Assembly (NCBI RefSeq): GCF_000003605.2 | Contig: NW_003126891.1 | Coordinates: 1 to 26,299, forward strand | Direction of reading: 5' to 3' | Length of the DNA stretch: 26,299 nt | Origin: Saccoglossus kowalevskii | Lineage: Eukaryota > Hemichordata > Enteropneusta > Harrimaniidae | In this document: piece by piece, positions 22,801 to 26,299 of the stretch | Numbering within the stretch: position 1 is the stretch's first letter | Layout of the letters: the number at the start of each line of letters is the position of its first letter | Made by a program: the position numbers and the translations under genes | The notes under the pieces: model-generated | What the model saw: only the letters and a program-made list of their open reading frames with translations | Told to the model about the DNA's origin: nothing | Databases searched by the model: none

Positions 22801-25782
22801 TTCTTGCATTGCAATGACTGGGAAAAGGTAATCAAAATTGCAAACTCAACATGCATACATGAGTTCTCATTGGGAATTTGACAACAGTGCTATAATGTTC
22901 AGTGTGGCTGAAAAATAATATTTTGATCTAACGGCAAGAAAAAACACAAAAAAAGGTTTTCTGGATCAATTTTAACCATTAATTTTGTGATTGGTTTAAT
23001 TGCTAAAAGTAGACTCCTTTTATAATCAGGATTGGGATTTAAACAACAAGCTTAAGGCTGAAAAGATCCGTGTTGGATAGATATAAAACTCATCAAATTG
23101 TAAAATGTTATCCTGCACGTTTATATTTGATAGATTTGATGTTAACTGAGTTTTGTAGAAATGGAAATAAGATCAGGCGTCTGCTCTGATTTGATGATTG
23201 TTATGACAGTTATATATATATATATATATATATACATATACTCACAATTGATATAATATAGTTGTTTTTCCTGCATTGTCTAGTCCTACTATAATTACTT
23301 TATGTTCTGCAAGAGAAAAATCAATATTGAGTTTAAGTACTTGTTACAAATAAGCTCAGTATTCAATTATTATAGTTGCTGATACATATCGGTTAACCAT
23401 ACATAATTAAACTGAAGTACCAGTGTACAAATAAACACATGCATAATTGCATTTTTTAGCCAATGCAATAGCCATTGCAGATTTGCATTTTATGCAAATC
23501 ACCATACACATGTATTCAGTTCAATCTAATTAACATAGATCATTGAAAGTCGGAAATAACTGCCATAATTTATAATTAGCATACACTACTATTGTAACCC
23601 TTTGAACAACTTGTCATATTTGACAAAATAAATCTGCACATTTTTTCGTAAAAATACTTTAGGTGAGGGGAAATTATGTTCATTTGATTTAAACAAAACA
23701 TGGATTGGATTGGAAAATCAACATCGTACAAGTTGCAAGAATGCAGTGGATATTTAATAATTTCCCCTAGGACATCAAATCTTTCAATTTACAGACAATA
23801 ATGACCTGCTTATTTTAAACACAGTACATGTACCGTAAATATAAATATAAATAAAAACAGAACACAAGGTCAGTCAACAGCAATTATTACTGTTTAAATT
23901 ATTAAATCCAAAACTTGCATAATAATTGTTTTATATTACAAAAACTTTGGTAGTTGCTACATGCATAAGAGACTACAAAAAACTGGTCATCACCAATGTA
24001 TAATATTCATAAAAGGTTTGCTAATCTGGGTTCACAGATGAGATGTAGGGAGCACTAGCACAGTAAGGTCACATAAATTGCTGGTCTTCTGTGGGAGAGA
24101 TTAAACACAGTTGATATAGTATGTGTGATGGTGTTAGGCATACATGTAGAGATAAAATATCCTTGTTTTCACATTTCACCATTCTTATTTTTTGATGTTG
24201 ATGTAAATATAAATAAATCTGTGATCACCAGACAGTATTAAGTAACTGTTGCTGCTAGTACATCTTAAACTTGATAGTGTGGTCTTAACAAAAAAAACAC
24301 TCAGCCTTGATATTAATAATTTGTTATGCAAAATAGAAATAATATTCAATAACTGAATACTAGTATTTCAGTATGATTAAACTAGGTATTGAATTGATAG
24401 CTGTTACGACAAGTCAAAATAAAATGATGACAATGACATTGTTAAAATGTAAAGTACCGAGAAATTAATTTTACATCTTCATCTTAGAGGTAAAACAAAT
24501 TTATATTTATACTGAACACAGTATTCAAATCTAGCAAAATACAGACTGCTGAAAATGCCGGCCATGATGGAGCTTTTTTTTAAAGCTCTATGAACAAAAG
24601 CAAAATTATTGCAATTAACAATGATACTACATTTAATATTATCACATAATTCCAGAGTTAATATAGATATATAACAATGGTGAATACAGTGACAGGCAAT
24701 TGCAGTATTTTCTTTGAGATCTCTTTGGATGTGATTTGAGTTTGCATTTAAACTTGCAAGTCAACACAATAGTATATCAAAGATCAGAGAACTGTTCTAG
24801 TAATTTATCAACATGTTGAATAACACATATTTTTCCTAAAATGACAGACAAAAATTATATATATTATAGAAGACAATATATACCAATGTGTAGGCATTTA
24901 AACCAAAGCAAACAACATTAGCATAAGAACAGCCATTCACAAGAGCAGTGACGTAGAATACAGTGTGAAAGCAGCCAATGGCCGACATAAAAGGGAAGCC
25001 AGAATGGAATTCACCGGCTGTGCACACTGTACCTAGTTTGACAGATTTAAATTGTTACCCACGTATGAAATGGACGCCATCAAACATGTGTGGGTATCCC
25101 CACAGTTTAAAGAAAACACTTTAAACTTGAGCATACCGCTTTAGTAAACACAAAGAACCCGTACAAACACATGCGTAATTTAATAACAATATTTGGAATC
25201 ATTTACAATTTTAAATAATTCATTAAGATGTCAGCCGTAATAATTCATTAAGATGTCAGGGTAATCAATGTTTTGACAAAAAAGATTTTAAAAGAGTTTT
25301 AAATTCGAGTAAATTACGTCATTGCTACAAAGTACAAGGTCACGTCGATAAACAAGTGAAGTGACGTGGTTGTTTTCTTTTAACGACAAATAAGTTGACG
25401 TGTTGTCGATATTAACAAAATAATAATAGAAAGTATACCAAAATTCTCTTAATTCACGTTCGAAGTGACGTCAGTCGCAGGATGTACACACTGGGTAGGT
25501 AGTGACGGTCATCCAAAACAACGTGTTGTTTTCAAACCATTTTTCATTGTTTCTTTGTTGCCGGTCGACTCTCAAGTCAGATGTCAAACGTCTTCCAGTC
25601 AGATGTCCGCGCTCTACCAAACCCATCGTTCAAACACCCAAAGAAAACGTCACAACAGCAATCCCCCAAACGTGACATTATCGATATTAACCTCAAATGT
25701 ATCAAGAATTCAAAATAAATTGAAAATGGTGATTACCTTCGTTTGAGAATAGACTCCATAGTTTGGCTAAGAGTATACCCAT
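13790..25782 (-). CDS. ARL5: ARL5-type Arf-like small GTPase (six coding exons)
   Basis: Joined - strand exons 25782-25737, 23306-23246, 22326-22179, 16851-16768, 14673-14522 and 13835-13790 give 537 nt, or 178 aa plus a TGA stop. Human ARL5A/B have 179 aa. All introns are GT-AG and all phases agree. Gly2 is the expected N-myristoylation site (MGILLAKLW). The P-loop is GLDNAGKT (23-30), the switch I Thr is T47 in PTIG, WDIGGQE is at 65-71 (switch II, Gln70), NKQD is at 125-128, and the base-contacting loop is ACCAL (156-160). Residues 41-54 ([14 protein letters not shown]) and 145-164 are near identical to the ARL5 subfamily as I know it. ARL5 proteins act at the trans-Golgi in retrograde endosome traffic and recruit the GARP tether. 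Every G motif is intact, so the gene looks functional despite large repeats in its introns. ARL5A versus ARL5B cannot be separated, as invertebrates usually have one copy. Confidence 0.96.
14522..14673 (-). CDS. ARL5: ARL5 exon 5 (NKQD and ACCAL motifs)
   Basis: This exon encodes residues 114-163 plus two bases of codon 164. It carries the guanine-specificity motif NKQD and the stretch [18 protein letters not shown]. The acceptor is AACTACAG|GAT and the donor is GAGGG|GTAAGT. Confidence 0.95.
15180..16375 (+). pseudogene. Decayed coding-like sequence, possible processed pseudogene
   Basis: This lies in ARL5 intron 4, antisense to ARL5. The best frame (15434-15925) encodes an acidic, Gln/Val-rich stretch (for example [20 protein letters not shown]) that resembles the low-complexity regions of transcription factors. 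Upstream, similar protein-like sequence continues only with stops and a frame change: [12 protein letters not shown], a stop, then [16 protein letters not shown]. Downstream the frame stops at 15923-15925. A 13 A run at 16360-16372 on the same strand could be a retrocopy tail, but there is no AATAAA just before it and no clear target duplication. The parent gene was not recognised. It could instead be an old single-exon gene or chance composition. Confidence 0.4.
16701..16733. repeat. CATC / CT microsatellite
   Basis: About four CATC units are followed by nine TC units. The repeat lies in ARL5 intron 4, 35-67 bases beyond the exon 4 donor. Confidence 0.95.
16768..16851 (-). CDS. ARL5: ARL5 exon 4 (central strand and helix)
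   Basis: This exon encodes residues 86-113: [13 protein letters not shown], then LYKMLAHE. It is 84 nt, phase 0 at both ends. The acceptor is TCATTTCAG|TTT and the donor is CACGAG|GTGAGT. Confidence 0.95.
17370..17790 (-). pseudogene. LINE reverse transcriptase C-terminal fragment
   Basis: The fragment reads [12 protein letters not shown], then [40 protein letters not shown], and finally [14 protein letters not shown] in a shifted frame. This is the conserved region after the polymerase palm in jockey-like LINEs. At least one frameshift separates the two halves. Confidence 0.82.
17882..17906. repeat. Perfect 10 bp hairpin with T5 loop
   Basis: CACGGTTACT (17882-17891) is exactly complementary to AGTAACCGTG (17897-17906), with loop TTTTT. 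It lies near one end of the pogo-type block and may be a subterminal structure. Confidence 0.8.
18309..18722 (-). pseudogene. Pogo/DDE_1 transposase, C-terminal fragment
   Basis: This open frame of 137 codons lies on the - strand. From about residue 33 it matches the end of pogo/Tigger-type transposases: [20 protein letters not shown], then [19 protein letters not shown], and a strongly acidic tail ([12 protein letters not shown], then DEDGNEL) ending in TAA. That WVxxSW, IxxSF, DGSQDD and acidic-tail pattern is typical of the family. The first 30 or so residues look unrelated and are probably out of the original frame. The helix-turn-helix and DDE catalytic core are missing, so no transposase activity is expected. 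It belongs to the block at 17800-19005. Confidence 0.8.
18784..18819 (+). promoter_or_regulatory. Histone-type mRNA 3'-end signal (stem-loop plus purine element)
   Basis: GCCCT (18784-18788), loop TTTC (18789-18792) and AGGGC (18793-18797) form a 5 bp stem with the canonical UUUC loop. The flank CACCACA follows, and a purine-rich AAAAAGAGA lies at 18811-18819, 13 nt after the stem. This layout matches the stem-loop and histone downstream element of replication-dependent histone genes. The sixth stem pair is a T/C mismatch. No histone coding sequence is recognisable upstream on the + strand; that space is occupied by the antisense transposase fragment. Confidence 0.55.
19018..19960 (-). pseudogene. 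LINE reverse transcriptase N-terminal half, broken
   Basis: On the - strand this reads [20 protein letters not shown], then [14 protein letters not shown], then [17 protein letters not shown] with [20 protein letters not shown]. After the 175 bp MITE it resumes as [17 protein letters not shown] and [14 protein letters not shown] in shifting frames. These are the fingers and early palm of a jockey-superfamily RT. The GFK.NHSTD and LCFMDA motifs are still visible. It ends at the pogo-type insertion before the catalytic aspartates of the YADD box. Confidence 0.85.
19227..19401. mobile_element. 175 bp MITE with 23 bp perfect inverted repeats, nested in the LINE
   Basis: GTAAAATCTGTATTAGAAGC and the next bases TGC (19227-19249) are repeated exactly as the reverse complement at 19379-19401. 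On the LINE coding strand the element splits the RT between DFITT and DFQFGF. The flanks share AGTAGT on the + strand (6-8 bp, imperfect), which suggests a duplicated target. The interior has no coding capacity. The termini were not matched to a named family. Confidence 0.85.
20000..20404 (-). pseudogene. LINE endonuclease domain fragment
   Basis: The frame begins [17 protein letters not shown] and CDICLIQEH, which is the start of an AP-type endonuclease with its catalytic QEH motif. After a stop it continues as [12 protein letters not shown] and DFNSCGES. Further on it reads [20 protein letters not shown], then MPTVNP. Several stops and frame changes are present, and the domain is shorter than a complete one. 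Confidence 0.75.
20560..21390 (-). pseudogene. LINE ORF1-like remnant (coiled-coil region)
   Basis: On the - strand this reads [20 protein letters not shown] with [13 protein letters not shown], then [20 protein letters not shown], which is coiled-coil-like. A frameshift leads to [20 protein letters not shown]. It then continues as [20 protein letters not shown] with [15 protein letters not shown]. Together these resemble the first ORF of CR1/L2-like elements, which binds RNA. At least two frameshifts are present. Confidence 0.7.
21783..21805. repeat. 10 bp hairpin with TGT loop
   Basis: AATTCTAACC (21783-21792) and GGTTAGAATT (21796-21805) are exact complements around a 3 nt loop. It lies in ARL5 intron 3, about 400 bp beyond the visible 5' part of the LINE. 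No other terminal structure is attached. Confidence 0.75.
22179..22326 (-). CDS. ARL5: ARL5 exon 3 (switch I and switch II)
   Basis: This exon encodes the third base of codon 36 through residue 85. It includes [16 protein letters not shown] (39-54) and [16 protein letters not shown] (62-77). The acceptor is TTTTCTTCTCAG|T and the donor is ACTGAT|GTAAGT (phase 0). Confidence 0.97.
22476..22575. mobile_element. 100 bp MITE with 15 bp perfect inverted repeats
   Basis: TACTGTAAAATACTT (22476-22490) is the exact reverse complement of AAGTATTTTACAGTA (22561-22575). It lies in ARL5 intron 2. It shares its termini, CACCCAAA and GGAATTAATATT (inverted) with the dimer at 10561-10879, so all three units belong to one family. 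The outer TA at both ends fits a TA target duplication. Confidence 0.82.
23211..23234. repeat. (TA)12 microsatellite
   Basis: Twelve uninterrupted TA units lie in ARL5 intron 2, starting 12 bases into the intron from the exon 2 donor. Confidence 0.97.
23246..23306 (-). CDS. ARL5: ARL5 exon 2 (P-loop)
   Basis: This exon encodes the last two bases of codon 16 through two bases of codon 36: [19 protein letters not shown]. The acceptor is CTCTTGCAG|AA and the donor is CAATT|GTGAGT. It carries the complete nucleotide-phosphate-binding loop. Confidence 0.96.
25216..25264. repeat. 25 bp direct repeat, two copies
   Basis: TAATTCATTAAGATGTCAG occurs at 25216 and again at 25241 with a similar trailing segment (CCGTAA versus GGTAA). 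It lies in ARL5 intron 1. Confidence 0.85.
25314..25473. promoter_or_regulatory. CRE-like site cluster in ARL5 intron 1
   Basis: A near-consensus TTACGTCA lies at 25314-25321 and a full palindromic TGACGTCA at 25466-25473, with further CACGTC and TGACGTGG half sites between them. TGACGTCA is the CREB/ATF binding consensus. The cluster lies 260-420 bp inside intron 1, so a regulatory role is an inference. Confidence 0.4.
25737..25782 (-). CDS. ARL5: ARL5 exon 1 (start codon, myristoylation site)
   Basis: ATG (25782-25780) begins [15 protein letters not shown], and the exon ends with the first base of codon 16 before GTAATC. The start has G at -3 and G at +4. Gly2 is followed by the amphipathic N-terminal helix expected of ARL5. 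Phase 1 fits exon 2 exactly. Confidence 0.92.
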
Positions 25783-26299
25783 TGCACATAACGATATATC
25801 TAATAAAATTGTATAAAAATAAAGGTATCTCTATAAGAACTTGCGGTGAGGAAGCTGGACCATTAAGGCGTTTGACTGGTCAACTACCGGATAAAAATAT
25901 GATGTGCAAACGGAAGAAATGTTGGTGTGAAATGGTACATTCATGTCTTCGGGTCTCCCCTAGAAATCCGACAGGAAGCGAGCTCATAGTCTGCGCGTGC
26001 GCACAACGTGGCCTTGTGGGAAATTTATCGCGTCGTGATCGCCACCTCGTGTCGAACATGAGACATGTCAGCTGTGTAACAATAGAGGGGGCGTGGTCAT
26101 TCAAGGAATTTTCTGATGACGTATTGAAATTGTATTATCCATGCAGAAGTAACTTTATTGCAGGGGAACTTCGGAAAAAGATGACGTCACCCGGAAACTG
26201 TTGCTATATATGGAAGGGATATCCGCATATCGTTGCTTTTAACGTTTCAGTCTATAGCCTCATATACGTAAATTATGAAACTATGATATATTGAAGATA
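25783..26299 (-). promoter_or_regulatory. ARL5 5' flank and candidate promoter
   Basis: Motifs seen are an NRF1-like palindrome TGCGCGTGCGCA at 25992-26003, a full CRE TGACGTCA at 26182-26189, and ETS-like CCGGAA next to the CRE. The CG-containing composition contrasts with the AT-rich introns. NRF1 and ETS sites are common in housekeeping-gene promoters, which fits a trafficking GTPase. The transcription start was not located. Confidence 0.45.

Larger units (their letters stand above)
23307..25736 (-). other. ARL5 intron 1 (2.43 kb)
   Basis: No exon or mobile element was recognised here. It contains an inverted pair of octamer motifs at 23480-23500, a 10 bp hairpin with one wobble pair at 24567-24591, two short adjacent hairpins at 25089-25104 and 25104-25127, a 25 bp direct repeat at 25216-25264, and CRE-like sites close to exon 1. 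Confidence 0.7.

Noticed and set aside
24836-25027. Small - strand open frame in ARL5 intron 1
   Set aside because: No similarity, AT-rich, lies wholly within an intron and has no splice-compatible boundaries.
25743-26294. Long + strand open frame across the ARL5 promoter and exon 1 antisense
   Set aside because: It starts at a non-ATG codon, overlaps ARL5 exon 1 in antisense, shows no recognisable domain, and its first ATG is only at about 25899. It is probably chance in a less AT-rich promoter.

Overview
The window is AT-rich eukaryotic DNA, almost certainly from an invertebrate animal. It carries two intron-containing protein genes placed tail to tail, both with GT-AG introns: a secreted Dickkopf-family gene on the + strand and an ARL5-type small GTPase on the - strand. 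Dickkopf genes are absent from flies and nematodes. Together with a jockey-superfamily LINE, a pogo-type transposon remnant and TA-flanked MITEs, this points to a marine invertebrate such as a hemichordate, cephalochordate, lophotrochozoan or cnidarian. The species cannot be fixed from sequence alone.

Layout. 1-232 is a minisatellite of about 42 bp units. 233-2793 is upstream DNA and the likely promoter of the Dickkopf gene. 2794-6832 is the four-exon Dickkopf-3-like gene (206 aa); its first intron contains an in-frame 57 bp tandem duplication that could be a cryptic exon. 6833 to about 7600 is its 3' UTR and candidate polyadenylation sites. About 7600-9650 shows nothing recognisable. About 9655-13789 is the 3' flank and probable long 3' UTR of ARL5, with a diverged tandem duplication and a head-to-head MITE dimer. 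13790-25782 is ARL5 (six coding exons, 178 aa, - strand). 25783-26299 is its 5' flank with CRE-like and NRF1-like motifs and an overlapping upstream ORF.

ARL5 intron 3 (5.3 kb) is a nest of dead mobile elements. A broken LINE lies in the same orientation as ARL5. It is interrupted by a 175 bp MITE with 23 bp perfect inverted repeats and by a 1.2 kb TA-flanked block holding a pogo-type transposase C-terminus. Inside that block, on the opposite strand, is a close match to the 3'-end processing signal of replication-dependent histone mRNAs. ARL5 intron 4 holds a decayed coding-like sequence followed by an A-run, possibly a processed pseudogene; its parent was not recognised.

The two host genes have no obvious joint role. 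Dickkopf proteins are secreted cysteine-rich factors, several of which modulate Wnt signalling. ARL5 proteins act in Golgi and endosome trafficking. No clearly new multi-gene system was found. The observations most worth checking are the histone-type 3' signal inside the transposon block, the phase-compatible cryptic exon in the Dickkopf gene, the loss of two cysteines from its first domain, and the ARL5 upstream ORF that crosses a splice junction.
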